The notes under the pieces are model-generated. The model worked only from the letters and a program-made list of their open reading frames with translations, did no database searches and was not told the DNA's origin. DNA of 64,000 nt from Formicarius rufipectus (lineage: Eukaryota > Chordata > Aves > Passeriformes > Formicariidae). Position numbers and translations under genes: made by a program. The stretch covers positions 1,080,519 to 1,144,518 of the forward strand of contig VXAU01003702.1 in NCBI GenBank assembly GCA_013399695.1, in the 5' to 3' direction. Below, piece by piece: positions 36,710 through 51,200 of the stretch. Positions within the stretch are counted from its first letter, which is position 1; each line of letters begins with the position of its first letter.

Positions 36710-39700
36710 CCCTTTCCCTTGCTAAGAACAGATGGGAAGAGTAATTTAAATACCAAATACCATAAGGTACCTGAAGTAAAGTAAATTAAGGAAATACCAT
36801 AAGTGAAAGAATGAAGTGTTAAACCACTAACACGAGATTTACAGTTAAGAATTAAGAGGGAAGATAAGCTTTGCCAAGACACAGAAATCACTTAGTTCAG
36901 AGTGAATCTTGCAGTGGATGGACAGGGCTCTGACATTACAAATACATAGAGAATCCTAGATCATAGGAAAAAGGAGACTCAAGATGTCAAACATGTAAAA
37001 GAGTTTATGGATTTATGCACACTGTAGCAAATAACATAAATTGGAATAATGTCCATTATATGACAGAAGAGGAAAGGAATACCAAACTTTGCTTCACAAA
37101 AACATGTGAATACCAACAGAAGGAATGTATGAGATGGGTAACACAAACAAAGATAGCACCACTTGCTTAGATAAAAATTATACATAGTGAAAATGTACAG
37201 CATAGCAGCCAAAGATGAAATGGTCTAACTGGAAATAAGTAAGACATTTAATTTTTAACTGTTATACAGAAGCACATATGTTGCCAGAAATACTTTTGGA
37301 AGACACCTGTAGGGAGTCACACACAGAAAGCAAATATGGAAAACAGAATGGACAGCGATAAGCTTATTAAGCACAAAGAAGTATATGAACCAAACTGGAA
37401 AATAAATGTAAAATACACTGGAAAAGTTATAATTTGTAATATTGACCCATAAAAGATCTCTTAGCAACACACTACTATGTGTTCCTGTCTTTAGTAAAGA
37501 TACTCTTAAATCAGAGGCAAAGAGGAGGTGTTAGTAGGATCACTGAACAGAGAATGTTAGAACAGCTACCATCATATTCATTTTTGTAGGGATAAAGCAC
37601 AGTTTCTTCTACTGCCAGAACTGCCAGGAGAAAGCTAAGCAAACAAAACAGAAAATTCTAGATAATGCAAAAAATGCTTGGATACATTACATTAACATAA
37701 AAAGTTGAATGAGTATGTCACGGGTGAGATGACAGAGGAGGGCTTGTCCACATAGACGAGGAAAATATGTAAAAATTCATTGGGAAGGTTGGTAACATTT
37801 GCCCCTAATCTATCTGCTCACAGCAACCACCTGGAGCACTGGTCCACTGTGATGTTTAATGGATGTGCAGTGTCAATATTAATACAGAGTCTGAGAAACC
37901 AAAGGACTTGATTAGGGGTCTCTATTCCAGTGGTTCACAGCACAAGAGTTAAGTTATGCACTTATTTCTCCAAGGACACTATTAGTGGTGCTGCAAAGCC
38001 GTGCTGAAAGCAGCAAAACAATGACTTCTGTGCCACAGATGCCAATGAAATGTGATCTCTGTGTGTTCTACTAAATAAAGAGATTTTGGTTGAATTCACA
38101 GAAAACAGGAATTGGCCATGTCACATTGCTGAGATTGTCAAGCCAGTTCTTCCTGGCAATTACTTCTTGCCGTTAAATGCACAGCTGGCAGGCGTTTTGG
38201 GGGCCCAGATCCACTCCCACTACCTATGTGAAAATGCAGTAGGTGCAGCTTAGAATTACATTTTATGTGTAATGATCTGATATAGAAAAACAAGCAACCA
38301 AATATCCAAAGTTTTGCCCAAACTTGAACAAAAGACAGACTGAGATTGCCAGAGATACAGCAGAGAGAGACTATAGATAAAATAACATTATTAGCAGAAT
38401 TACTATTCAAAATTATGTAGAAACTCTCAATAGTTAAGATCAAAATGGATGAGTGGAAGTCCTTCAGGGACCAAAAAATTTAAGCAAAGATCCAAGAAAA
38501 TATTCCATAGACCATTAAAGGCACTGAGGAAGCTGGTGAAATTCACCAGATATACCAAAACTGCAAAAGATTTAGATGCTTCACCTGTGTGACAGGGGAC
38601 ATGCTGCAGAGGTGTTTCTGTGTGTGCACTGTTGCCACCACTTCATTAAAACAGTGGGACTCAAGTGGCTCTGTGTTCAGTGGGGTTTGTCACCTGCAGC
38701 ACACAGTTAGTTGTGTGAACATCTCCAGATCCAAGAAGGGAGGGAGGAAGGGAGGATGAGCCTGTTGTTTCATCCAGGAGAGGTGGGTGGCCTCAAGATC
38801 TGCAGGTTCATGGATATGCGAATGCTTTGTCCCAGGTCAGCCTCACAGATCCAAGCAGCAGCAGATTCCTTGCACAATTGCTGAGCTTGCAATGTCGCTA
38901 AGCATCGATTTGGAAAGGAACACGTGGTCTTAATATTAAGACTTTGATGGCCCAGCATCGCTGACACTGCTGTGCTGCCAGGCTTTTGTTGCTGTTACAC
39001 TAGAGCAATGGGAGTTAGACAAGACATGGAGCAGAGCTCTTGAAAGCCAGGCACAGTTTGATCACTTGGAACTTGTCAAAACCTTGGAGTTCACAACCCA
39101 GCATATTTATGGGAGTCCTGTGGAGTCCTACCTCAGCCAACACGTCCTTGGCTGTGGGGAAACACAGCTGCTTGCCCACTCACACCCTGGGCAAGGCTTT
39201 GTCCCGCAGCCTTACGAGTGAATGGGAGAGCCCAGACCAAGCATCAGTCACCAGGAATCTCACTGTAATGAAATGTGTATCCTGGTAATTTGGGAATAAT
39301 TGTGTCTTAGGTTAATAGCATTTGATATCATCCCTCAACAAGTTTATTTATTCCATGACATAGTTCCTGTGTCTTAAACAGAAATCACCCTCAAGGTATC
39401 ATCTAATTATCTTCTCATCATTCTGCAAATCTGTTTTATATTACCAATAATCTTATTACTACAACTGCAACATTCATTAAGCAAATGGAGGACAATAAAA
39501 ATACATACAATAATAGCAATCAAATTAAGTTTGAATCTCATAGTGAGTGATGGATAATTCTGGATCAGATTGTTCTCATAGATTTTTTTCCCATTATTTT
39601 CTAAAACAAAGGTTTAAATGGCTCAAGAAATCCTTCCTCTTGTCTCAGCAGAGACAACATTCCTGGGTTCCCATGGCAAACACCAGCCCCTGCACAGGCC

Positions 39701-42700
39701 AGCTCAACTCTGTGACAGTGATCCACCATCTCCAGTGTATGTTGGATGCTTCCAGGTGACATAATGAATGGCCTGGCATTGGACTGGAAAGCCATCCCTT
39801 TCTCCTTGATACGTAGTGGCTCTTGATGTTGCACCGAGCAAAACAAAACCACAGAATTGTTCTGAGCCATCCATATTTAAAAGGTTTGGGGCTTCATCCT
39901 CAGTTCATGAGAGGAAATGGAAAAGCATTCATGAAGCACAGATGGGTAGTTTTTGAAGCTGCTCCTGCCTATCAGCTGTGCCAGGTTATATTCAGCTCTG
40001 TTACACCTGCACAGAGCCACTTGAACATGTATCAAAACAATTCCCATCCCTAGCTTTGATCGGTACTGTCTAGTCCAACAACAGATCATCATTTGTCTCA
40101 CTGGTAAAATAACTGCTGATGAACGTAAGGGGTTTTTTCCAGCTGCAAATACATGAAAAAATATTTGGCACATTTTGTGGGTACATTGCACACCTGATGG
40201 AAACATTTATGACTGCTTCCTCTCTGGGTACATCAAAAATATCCTCAGCCAACTTCACTATTTTTATCAACTCTACTCTTTAATTTTATGTTCATTCTGA
40301 CCTGATTTTTTTTTCCCCTGAGTATCACAGATGAGTTTGTGACCTCTTTGGTATGCTCAGCCAAATGGCCAAAGAAGAAATCCAGCTCCTGAAGTTCAGT
40401 AGGTTCCACTAAATCAGTGAGGGGATGCTATGTTATATACATATGTGTGTGTGCAAATTGCTGAGTGAGAGTGGGCCAAGGCAGAGAGAGGAGCCTGGAT
40501 TTAGTTTGGACTCAGGAGAGGTCATTGACTTTTTGTGCTGGCCCAGCACCTTCCTAATTTGTATTCCTCCAAATAATTGAAATCCCTTTTTGTTTTAATA
40601 TGCGAGCATGCATTTGCCTCAATAATTCAGTACCACTACTGCAAATATAATAGAAATACAGATACCCAGGTACTTTTTGTAGCAAAATGGGCAAAGAGAT
40701 AACAAGGGTTTTTAAAAATATAAACCTCTCCTAGATCCATAAAGAAAGAATAAAATGGAAAGCTGAAGGATAATATACCAGCCCTGCTAGTATGATGGCC
40801 TGTGAATCTCTTGTCCTTTTATCATTCATGTTGTGTGACCTTCCAATCTGGGCTACAGTGGCCCATGACTATTCTCCTGTAGAGAAATACGTCACAGAAC
40901 ATGCATGCAGTCAGTTTTAGAAGAAACCAGGCAAGGCCCAGGCCACAGGTGCTCCCACTATGCTGTTCTAAGCAACCCAAGTCTTCCGATATATGAAGAG
41001 GAACAAGGGTCAAAGTTTCCCCTCTGTCCTGAATTGCATGCTGACAGCATTTGTTCTGCTGAAAGCCTGCCTCAGCTCGGTCAGGAAATGCAAAAGTGCA
41101 CTCAATTTAAGAAAAAAAGCACTGTGTGCCCCTGGTTTAATGTTTGGTACATGGCTGGGAGTGATCTGCCAGCCCAGTGCTCTGCCAGGCTGCAGGTTCC
41201 ACTCAGGATCCTGTTTCATCCTCCACCTGTCCCCTTACTCTGCCTGGGGCTGCTGAGAGAGAGGCTTCTCACCTCCAACACCCTCACTCTGCTTAATGGG
41301 ACCTCCCCAGGAGGCAGAATTTGGAGGAGATCCCTTTCCGGCCAACTCTCCTTGGGGCTGCAGGAGGCAGCTGGGACAGAGCAATAGTTCACCAGCTCTC
41401 ACTGTGATTCCCAAGTGTGGGAATGAACCATGAGAAACTGGAAATCAGTAACATGGTTCCTCCTGGCCGGTCTCTTGGTGGAAGACAAGCAGTAGTCCTT
41501 GGGAATCGAGTTTGCCCTCAACCTCCTGTGATCTCTGCAAGCAAAAGGCGGGTGTTTTTCAAGCTGGCAGGGGTGAATGTGACAGCAAAGGAGAAATGAG
41601 AAGAACGAAGGGCTCTGCACAGACACTCGTGAGGGCAGAGCTGGCAAGCGGAGACCTTGGTCTGTTTGCACCAACGTTGCTATTTGTGGCTGGATGCAAC
41701 AACAGTGAGGCAGTAAAAGGCCTTTTATTTAGGGTGCTGACACTTCAGAAGAAAATGAGAAAAAGAGGTGCTAAAGGAAAAATACATTGCTTTCATTCTT
41801 CTGTCCTCTCACTTCTTCCTTAAATTTTATGGGATGAACTCCCTCAATTTAAGTACTTGTCAGCAAAGGTCTGACAGGACAATCACGAGCCATCCCACAG
41901 TGCCAGCTGGGAACATTTCCCAGGGGCCAAGCGCTGGCAGCCACCTCGGCACTGCCTGGGGGTAGAGCACTGCTCCCCTACTTCTCCCCTCTCCCTAGGC
42001 AGTGGACCTGGTGCACGACGTCCTGCACTCCCGTCATGAAGTCCTGTGAGTCCCCGGGCCACAGGAGCACACTCTGTGTTCACAAACAGATGAACACGTT
42101 CCTAATGAATGTGGAACTCAGATCTAGCTCTGCAGAGAAGTTGTGGGGCTGGTGAAAATTAATTTGTTGTTCCTGGCAAAATGGTGAAAAGGGACTGTTT
42201 TACACAGTCTGGGACTATGCCACCTGGCAACGTTTGTGCAGCACTACCTCAGCAGATTTCACAATAGCTCTTGCAGATGTTAGCCTCTATCCCTGCTTAC
42301 TGGTGGGCAAAGCAAGGCAGGCAGGTGGGTTGAAAGGCTTCCTGCAAGGCCATTCTGGATAGTGCTGTTACAGCTGGAGGAGGAAGGACAGCCTGCCTGA
42401 CTGCCCGTCCTGAAATACAGTTTCCCTCAGGGCATCTTCAGTGTCTGCAGATGTGTTTCAACTTGCCATGTGTATCTTGGGAGCATTCAGACCCTGTCTA
42501 AGACAACGTGGATCTCCATTCCAACCATGAATGTTCCCGTATCACCCTCCCTGATGGGCTCCTCTTTGGGACTCAGTCCTGCAGCAAAGATCTCAACAGT
42601 GACAGAGCCTCCCAGATGAAAGGAAGAGCTGATGTGACACACCTTTGGCAGAAATGGCAATGACAGCTGTGATGGGCAAAGGTGTCATCCACGACACAGA

Positions 42701-45700
42701 GCTCCTGCTGCCACCTGTGTCCCGTGGCTTGGCTGGGCCTCCCGGGAAACTGCACATCTCCATGGAAAAAGCTGAGCTCTGAATACAGTATTTTTAGACT
42801 GCTTTCCTAAGGAAATGAAGATTCTGCCACTTCATGTCTGCCCATCTGCCCCCATCAAACTTTGAATCCACTGGCTATTTGCACACAAGTTTGATAGAGC
42901 ATTAGAAGTCTCAAAAATATTTAGATTTATATTTGTGAAAGTTAGTAGCTGGGAAAAAATGCAAGGTAATGCATGAGTCTCCATCTGACAGAAGGGAAAG
43001 AAGGGAGGACTCAGTGCTCAGCCGTTCTGTTGGAAAGCTCTTGTAAAGCTCAGCACATGGTATTTCTTGCTGCAAATATTGCAGGCAGAGAATTCCCAAA
43101 GGGAACAAGCAAGCTTAAATGGAGCAGAAACTGCAGCCTGTCAGAGACACCCCAAATGTGAAACTGGGAAGTTGAGGCTTTGTTCAATGCACAGAGCAAC
43201 ATGCTTCATTCTTGGCCTCCTTTTCTCTGTCAGGCTTGCAGGAAGCTTGTGAGAAACTGTAACAGAAGGGAATCTGCCTCACTATGAAGGTGGATATTCA
43301 GTTCTGTTTCGTGTTTTACCTACCCATGGAGGCTGTGTGTGTGTCCATACACGTGTCCGTGTGTGTGTGTGTGCTCTATTTATTTATTTAGCCATTAGAA
43401 GGCATGGGAGTACTAACTGGCTTTCTGTTCATAGTGGTTTCAAATATCTATGGCCAGCTCCAAGAGCCATCTATGAAGACTTTGTGTTTTATTCCCTTCT
43501 CTCAGCCTGTGGGTGCCTCTCCTTTCCCAAATGCTCCTTATGGCAAGGTTTATTATTTCTCCCTTTATGTTCCTGGCATGCATTTTGAGTATTGCTGTGA
43601 ACAGTTAGCAAAAGCCAAAGCAGGATCCCTGGTGCCTTCAGTTCTCCTGCCTAATTCCTCCCGAAATACCCACCACCACCTTTGACTGAAAATGTTGTCT
43701 CTGGGGAGCTGAGCAAGCGTGAGATGGTGGTGCAAAGTTTAGACTCTGTGACCTCTTTCTGACACTATCTGCTGGCATGCCCTTGGGCCACCAGCTCATT
43801 TCCTGGTCAAGAGCTGAGCTCTGTCAGAGGGCTTTGCTATCATGGCCAATGCAGGCTTCACTCTGACCAGCCAGCTCCAGGTGACATCCTGGCTCCCTGT
43901 GACATCCACTTTGAATTTCAGAACTGAGAAAACCAAGGGTTTATTTGAAGATGGGAAGACATAGCAGGGAATTAAGCAGTCAAAGTGCATTTTTTTATAA
44001 AGAAGTAGTCAGTGGTCAAGCTTTGCAAGTCAATAGCAGCAGATCCAGGGTAGCAGAGAGAGGGTGTTTGAGGCATGCTGGGGGCCTTGGGTCAAGCCAG
44101 TGACCTGCGTGGTGAGCAATGGGGTGATAGCAGCCTCTCTCCCTCCTGGTTGGCAACAGGCTCACTGCTTTGTTTGGCGTGGGTCAGCAGGATAAAATCA
44201 TGGTTGAGCTGGCATAGTTCTTCCACTTCTGTCTGATGAAAATGAACAAGACCACACTCCCTCTGAGCAGGTAGGGAGCAAAAATTTTAGTGAAGGTAGC
44301 TTGTTAGGTAGTCTGGTTTTGGTCTCTGCAGGAAAAGAGCTCAGCCGTGACTCTTTAGAGGGCCCCTGGGGAAGAGCCCGATAATGTAACAGAATAATGA
44401 GCGTCGACCTAGGAAAGCATTTCATTACCAGCATCCTCACCCCATGCAGCCCCAGTCTGCTGCAGTTTTCATGTGTGTCTGACAAGAGAGGTCACCCTGA
44501 GATTATCTTGCCTCTGAAACAGAACAGTTGCATTTCAGTGAGGGGGTCCTCGCTCCTGGGTGGGCACAAAACACTAGCAGATACTCAAAGCAAAGGGAAA
44601 GCTGCACTTTGGGGTGCTGCTCAGGGACACAGTGAGGGATTTCTCTGCTCTGAAGAACTGGAGTTGTTGCCCCCTGTCCCTCTGTTTGACGGCCTCACTG
44701 TGTTGCAGAGGAAGCTGTCAAGTAGATTTCTTCCTCCTAAATGTAATTCTCAAAAATTTCACTATTTTCCTTCCTAATTCAGTAGGTGCTTCCCCTCACA
44801 ACCGGCTGGAATCTTGAAGAGATGATGCTAATTCAAAGCAGGAACTGGACCATGAGAGAGGAGTGTTCATGCTACGCTTCCCAAACTGCGCTGCCAAGTC
44901 TGGCTGCCCAGCACGGCAGGGGGCAGTGTGTGTATGAGGCAGCCTCAGCCCTTGACTTCGCGACTCAGGCAGCCTAACAAGGGCACAGCAAGCCCCTGCT
45001 CTGCCATGGGCAGCTTGTGTGATGTTGGGTTATTCAAATCCCTCTGTTCTCTGTTTCCTCTGTGGTGAACTACAGTTAGTGAGTCTTCCCTTCTCTTGCT
45101 CCACTGTCTGCTTTGTTTAGCTGGATTGCAGGTTTCTCTGGGATCCTGCAGATCTGCCTGATACATCCTCTCTGGTCAGAGAGCTGGACCCCAAGACTGG
45201 AGCTTCAGCACCACAGAGCTGACAGCAGCAGGGCTGGGCAGCCCAGCTAATGCAAACCTGGCAGTTTATGCACATTTTTTTTGTGAAGTCAGGCCATGCT
45301 TTTTCTGCAATGCAGGCCCTTCCACAACAGCATCTCTAGCTCAGCTTGGAAGGAGCAGCTGGCTCCTTACAATCATGGTCTTCTTCCTCCTTTCCTATAC
45401 AAGGGCTGAGCAGCTGAGCCCTTTGCCCCAGCGGCCATGCTCCTGAGGCTTTCTGTGCCATCACTGCCACAAGAGAGGCACCTACTTTCTGCCCTGCCAC
45501 AAAGCAAGCTCTGCTGACTTCAATTTTTAGCATTGATGAGTCACTTTGCCTCTGCTGATGGCAGAGGGCAAAGACCTGAGCAGCCCCAACCACTGGTGTT
45601 GGCTGCTAAACCAGAGAGGTTTCACCAAGCAGATGAGGATGGCTGGGTGGGTAGCTGTGCCTGCTGGCATGGGCAGGAGTAGGCAATGAAGGGAGACTTT

Positions 45701-47030
45701 TATTCAAAAGGGTCTTAATACCGCAAGGTCCTGGATAAACCACTGTAACACCTTTGGTCAGTTCATCTGCCTTGGGGGATTGCCAGCTTCTGCACCCCCG
45801 GCCAGCTCTTCCCCACTCCTGCTCTCTGCTTTGCCTCATGGATTTCATTTGCAGCAGCAGACAGGCCATAAGCACTGGTAACAAGTTCTCTTGAAATGTG
45901 GCAAAAATAGGCACATTCTTGAGCTGTGTGTTTAGTATATCACCAAGATTTTTTCCTTCCTCAGCCAGTACTGGCAGGGAAGAGGTCAAGGAATTTGTGC
46001 CAGTACTGATGAGGGTTTTGACAGAGAATTTCCTTTCATGCTTCTCCATTCTGACCGTTCATTTGGTTCCTTACTGCAGATGGTATTTTAGACAGGAAGG
46101 GCAGGAAGGGACTCCATCCTGAGAACTGCAGGAGACTGTTTGCAGTTACTTCAACCTGAATTCTGTCACTAAAAAACAGTCAGCTTGGGAAGAACCATCA
46201 GCCACCTGTCAGGATGTTTTAGGTGTTTCCTTATTTTTGACTGTCAGGTCTTGATAGGTACAGGCGAAAGAAAAGCCAACACAGGAAATTTTAATATTTA
46301 ACACCATAACCAAAAAAATAATCATGTCTTAAAAACACCTTGCCGTAATTTTTTTTTGTAATACTTTAGTTCTAGGTCAATTCATTTTAAACTCATTGAT
46401 TAAAAAAAAAAAGTAAAAGTTGTGGTTTTCTCTTTGATCTCCTCTTTTGCCTTTTGTCTTCTAGGACACTTGCAAGCCCTTTTGTCTCTTTCTTTTTTTA
46501 TACATTTGAGGTAGTCTTTACACGTTTCCACTTGTTATGAATAGCCTGACCTTTCGGTGCTCAGTCTGGGACACCTGCAGCCCGGCTCTAGTTGCACACT
46601 CAGAGCCATAGAAAAAATGAGTGTCTGATTCTCTGCTGTTGTTCTGAGGACACAAGTGCGATGAGGAAGCACTGATCGCACGAATATCAGTGCAGGGCTG
46701 TGCCTGCCAGGCTCCCCAAAGCCCTTACAGCTGAGCACTGGAAACCTGACAGGCCGGATTGCATATTCGGTTTGAGTTGTTTATTTACTGGGGCAAGGTG
46801 GGAGCTGAACTACTGTGATGTCTCTATACATTTCAATCAAATGTTTCTGATTAGAAGCCATCTAATCTTTATTATTGATAGTTTTAAAAGAGCATTTCCA
46901 TTTAAAAGAGCTCAGAGGCCACCCACCTTCCAGTTTTGCTCTTTGTCCTCCATCCTTCACCCGAGGCTGGGCACGGTGAGGGGTGTCCAGCTCCTCTCCT
47001 GACACAAGCAGACACAGCCGCTTAAAACAC
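36710..47030. other. Intergenic, nothing recognised
   Basis: About 10 kb without a coding exon, RNA gene or mobile element that I can identify on either strand. Small items are an imperfect GT microsatellite followed by ATTT units at about 43336-43392. Confidence 0.55.
43336..43392. repeat. Imperfect GT microsatellite plus ATTT units
   Basis: TG dinucleotide runs broken by CCATACACGTGTCC, then three ATTT units. Confidence 0.85.
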
Positions 47031-47100
47031 ACAACATGATTTTTTTTATTTGTTTAATCAGTTTACATTCCACAACTGACAGTTTACTTATTTATTTTTT
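47005..47100 (-). terminator. Candidate poly(A) site, possibly distal end of TMEM178B
   Basis: On the minus strand AATAAA occurs at 47096-47091 and again at 47050-47045. The second is followed within about 20-45 bases by GU-rich sequence (TTGTGTGTTTT, GGCTGTGTCTGCTTGTGTC). This is the arrangement of an efficient vertebrate cleavage and polyadenylation site. The nearest upstream gene on this strand is TMEM178B, whose stop codon is about 12.4 kb away, so the link is inference only. Confidence 0.4.
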
Positions 47101-48184
47101 AGTTTTCCATGAACAAGTTGTTTAGTTACCAGACATGATTTTAATCAATGGAAATACAGTATTCTGTGCCAATCTGGATGAAACCAAAACCAAACAAAAT
47201 CAAAACAAAAGGCAAATTGTAAGATGTAGCCATTTTTTTGCAAAGTCTTGTGATGCTTTCTGCAACTTTTGTCTTTCTAAGGTATGGGGGTCTGTTCATT
47301 TCCCCTGTTAGTTCCCTGATCTCAACCCTGCAACTAAAATGTTCCTTCAGGGCCATGGTCCTGCAAACACCAATGCACGTACACAAACACTCATGTGTCT
47401 GCAGAATAGCACCTTGGATTAACAGAACAAGAAATTTGGGGTTGTTTCATGTTTAAACAGCTTCCATTCACCTCTGCTGCAACAGATTACAGGAAGAAAT
47501 GGAAAAGTACAACACACTTGATAAGATGTCACATTACTTGTGAAATTAGCCACCACACTCACATCTCACCAGAAGGACCTAACGCAATAGTCAGTAGTTG
47601 TTGACGTATTGTTAGCACCGATGGCCACAGGAGCTACTTTGCCTCTTGCAGCACCGCAGAAGTCCCAACCTTGCAGGATGTGTCACTCTCAATTATTTGT
47701 GACAAATGGATGTTACTACCCAAAACTCATAAAACTCTGCATGTATTGGCTAAAAAGTGCTCCACTTGGTTGAGCAGCTGCATACACAGTTCAAATACCC
47801 TTGACAATGCCCAAAACATAATCAGAAATGGACACCGTTTTGGATTTTTCAAAATATGTGAAAGTTTATTATATTTCAATGTAATTCCCAACCTAACAAA
47901 GCACTTAAGCATGTGCCTAGCTTTAAGCATGGCAATAGCATCCTTAATGGGACCTCTAGGTTTGAAATTAGGCAAGTGCTTTGTGGGATCAAAGCTCTGT
48001 AGCAGTGCTCTGAAGTCAGGATCCTGAGTGTCCTAATCCTGGTATTCACATTTCCAGCCACTGCAGATTTGAATAAACCAGCTACAGTCTGGATATTCAA
48101 AAGTGCTGAAAACAGAAGGCTCCACCTGCAGCTGGTAGTAGTTGTGAGAGGGTATCAAGCCACTAAACATCAGTTTTTTCTTTT

Positions 48185-48295
48185 CCCAGGCTTTTCACCT
48201 CCCATCTCCAAAATGGCTATAATACCTACCTGCCTCAGACAGGTCTGATGTGACTCATACTTGTAAAATTTTCTAAAGAGAAAATATGCCAGATA
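48185..48295 (+). repeat. MIR-like SINE fragment
   Basis: The stretch CATCTCCAAAATGG, then ATAATACCTACCTGCCTCA and a later TACTTGTAAAATTTTCTAAAGA, resembles the 3' half of the ancient MIR SINE (ATCTGTAAAATGGGGATAAT.., TACCTACCTCA.., ACATGTAAAGCGCTTAGA). The match is diverged and made from memory of the consensus, so it is tentative. Confidence 0.45.
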
Positions 48296-51200
48296 AATGC
48301 AGTGTATCACTGCATTTTCTCTGAATATGCCTGAGTATTGTGACATTCTAGATCTTTTCTAATCCAGTTTTGATGCATGTGTACTGCACTTAGAGAAAAC
48401 ATAAACATCTGGCCAAGATGTACCCACATGACAAATGTCTTGTACCAATCATACTCTTTTACTTGGGAATGTCCTAGGAAAGTGCTGACATACTTCAATT
48501 TGCAGGCATTTAAATGAATTATTATGCTAAGCCTCTCAAGTTGTCAATTAGAGACAGTGATGATTGCAATATTTTTCATCATCAAAGGATGATTATGGGA
48601 GTTGTTTCATTTCTTCTGAGCAAGAAAAAAATATTCAGAAGGAAGAAAGAACCAATGAGGAAGTCAAGAGAGGGGTACCCTCCAAAAACTTTTGGCCAGC
48701 GTGGCAGTTCATGGTTAGGGCGAATATTAGTTGGGGCATAAGAAACCCTAAAGAGCAAACACCTACTGTGGATGGAGGGGAGTCCAGTGAGTCTGATTTC
48801 TCACTGGCCCTTGTGTGAAATGCTCGTGCCCTCACACAGGCGTGTTTTGCCCCATCTGCAGCCATTTTCCATGGGCACAAATGTGAAGGAGTGAGGGCTC
48901 AGACCCATAGGCTGAACTGGCCCAGTTCAGCATGGGAGCTTGCATGGAGAAGGTGACACTGCAGCTGATGCCATCTGATGAGAGATGGCTGTGAGAGCTC
49001 CATCCCTCAGGATCGCCCCCATGCCAGGCTGTGCTGCTGTCCCACAGGAACTTGTTCATTCCCTCCCTGCAGCAGGGACAGGTGAGTGGTTATGGCTTTC
49101 ACTAGGACGTGAGAGGGGTGTTTTGAAGGGAAAGTGGAAAATTATCCAAGAAGCTAATCCAAGTGCATCATGGGGATATGGGTTCAGGCAGACCCCTCTT
49201 GGCAAGGTACATTCTTGGCAAAGTGAACCCATCAGGGAGGAGAATGTGCACTGCTGGACACGCAGGGCTGTTGTAAAGAATAGGAAAGAAAGATAAACCG
49301 GGACAGAATCAACCTTTAGAACCTCATCCCATGTGATGTTGAGTATCGACTTCATCAACTTTAAAGAGGAGGTTTTCTTTGACAGTAAAACTCCGAAAAC
49401 TCTGCAAAACCCCCGAGGTTTTGACACAGTGAGTCAGCAGTTGAAATAGCAACCCTTGAGAGTCCCACATCTCAGAACCCTCCTCATCCCTCTCACAGAG
49501 AGGGAGAGCAGGAGGGTGATGATGAGAATTTAGGAACATTCTGAAAAGTCTTGCAGAAAATGGTGCTGCATCCTCAAATTTGATTAATTCTCAAGCTCCT
49601 CCTCATTTCCAGAGTTCATTCTTAAAGCCTTTATTTCTTTTTCACAGACATCTCAAATAACAAAGCAGTCACATATGCAAAAGCTGGTATGGAATGGGAT
49701 TTAGAGAAAAATGTTGTTACAGGAAGCATGTCTATATTCTCACACATGGGGAGGAAAAGGAAGAGAGGGAGAGAGAGAGATACATATTTTACTCCTCAAA
49801 AAATGGAAAGGGAGAATAGGAGAAGAATGTCAGGATGACACACTACAGCTTGGGCAAGGTGGTACCATGCTGACAATAACAATTGATCCCTGGAACTTAA
49901 CTTTATCTTCCACTTTTTAGCTAAAGTCTTTCCTTAAGTACTGGTACACAGTACTGAAACTTCACTTTACAGGTCCCTGCAGGCCAGCTGAAGTCTCTCT
50001 TAACAGTATATTTAACAATTAAGTTGTACTGAGACATGGGTGAGGATTGTCAAATCACTGACTTAAATGTAGCTGTAGAAACAAATAGTAGTGATTGTAT
50101 GTTGACACGAGACACAAAGTTTACTTAGCCCTAGAGTTTCCAGAAATCAGTTTAATTTTCCCACTCCTCTAACTGTGCTTGTGTTATTCGGGTAAAATAT
50201 GGGAATATTTAAGAGTTCCAAAGTTCTTATGCTAGATTAAAATGTTGGTCCTTCCAGACAGACTGGCTATCAATGTGCCATTCCAAATTTTGGCTCTGAG
50301 AGACTCTCACCATGAGATGGAGATGTATGTTCAGCCTTGTCAGAGCAGCTTTCTGAATTGTGCAGTCACAGTTCATTCTCTTGGTTTTTCTGAGGACAAC
50401 TATAATCCCAACAATAAGGGATGAAATTGCAATCTCTTTAATCTCCATGTAAGCTGTTTGTAAAGCAGTTATTAACATTGGAGAAAAGAATATGAAACTA
50501 TCCAAACTACCTTGGAGGAGAATTTTTTTATTATCACTACCAGTTAAATGACTTTTTCAGGCCAGTTTGGGGATGGATCAAGAAAGTAACCTTTTAACAG
50601 CTCAGCCATTCAAATTTTTAAGATGTAAATTCACTCTTTGAACTGCTTCAGCAATGCCTAGGGCTGGCAGAGAAAGGTGAAAAGTTCAGACCAAAGATCT
50701 CTGACATTCAGCATTAGGACCACCCAGTCATCTGTACCCAGAGAACATCACAAGGAACTCACCTCCAATGCTATTCCCAGGGGTTGGGGCAAGCCCTATC
50801 CTTTGCATGGGATGGGAAGGATATCATGAACACCTCCTCTTATTCCAACATTTTTTCACAATTAACACCTGTGTTTTCCATGGTGAAGGTGAGCCCAGGC
50901 CATGCACCTTCATGCACAGGGCCACAGTTGATCTCCATGTGGATGCTATTCTGTACTAGGTACCTGATGGATCTCACCAGGATTTAAGATCTTGAGACCA
51001 CCCAAGGTGGGTGAGTGGTCACTGCATGAAGTGAGAGGGAGCTCCTAGAGCTGAATTAGATGTGAGTTTTGCTGGGACACCATCTGTAAGTTACTGCCTT
51101 TCTTCACTGTCTGTTCAAGAAACCAAGGGAGGTGTGTCCATCAGCATAAAGAGCTCAGTTAAGTGCCTAAGGTTAATGGGGACAAATGCAGGTCAGAAAA

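Noticed and set aside
36547..36891. Lysine/threonine/glutamine-rich frame of 114 codons
   Set aside because: Its unusual composition comes from the T/G-rich low-complexity tract on the other strand.
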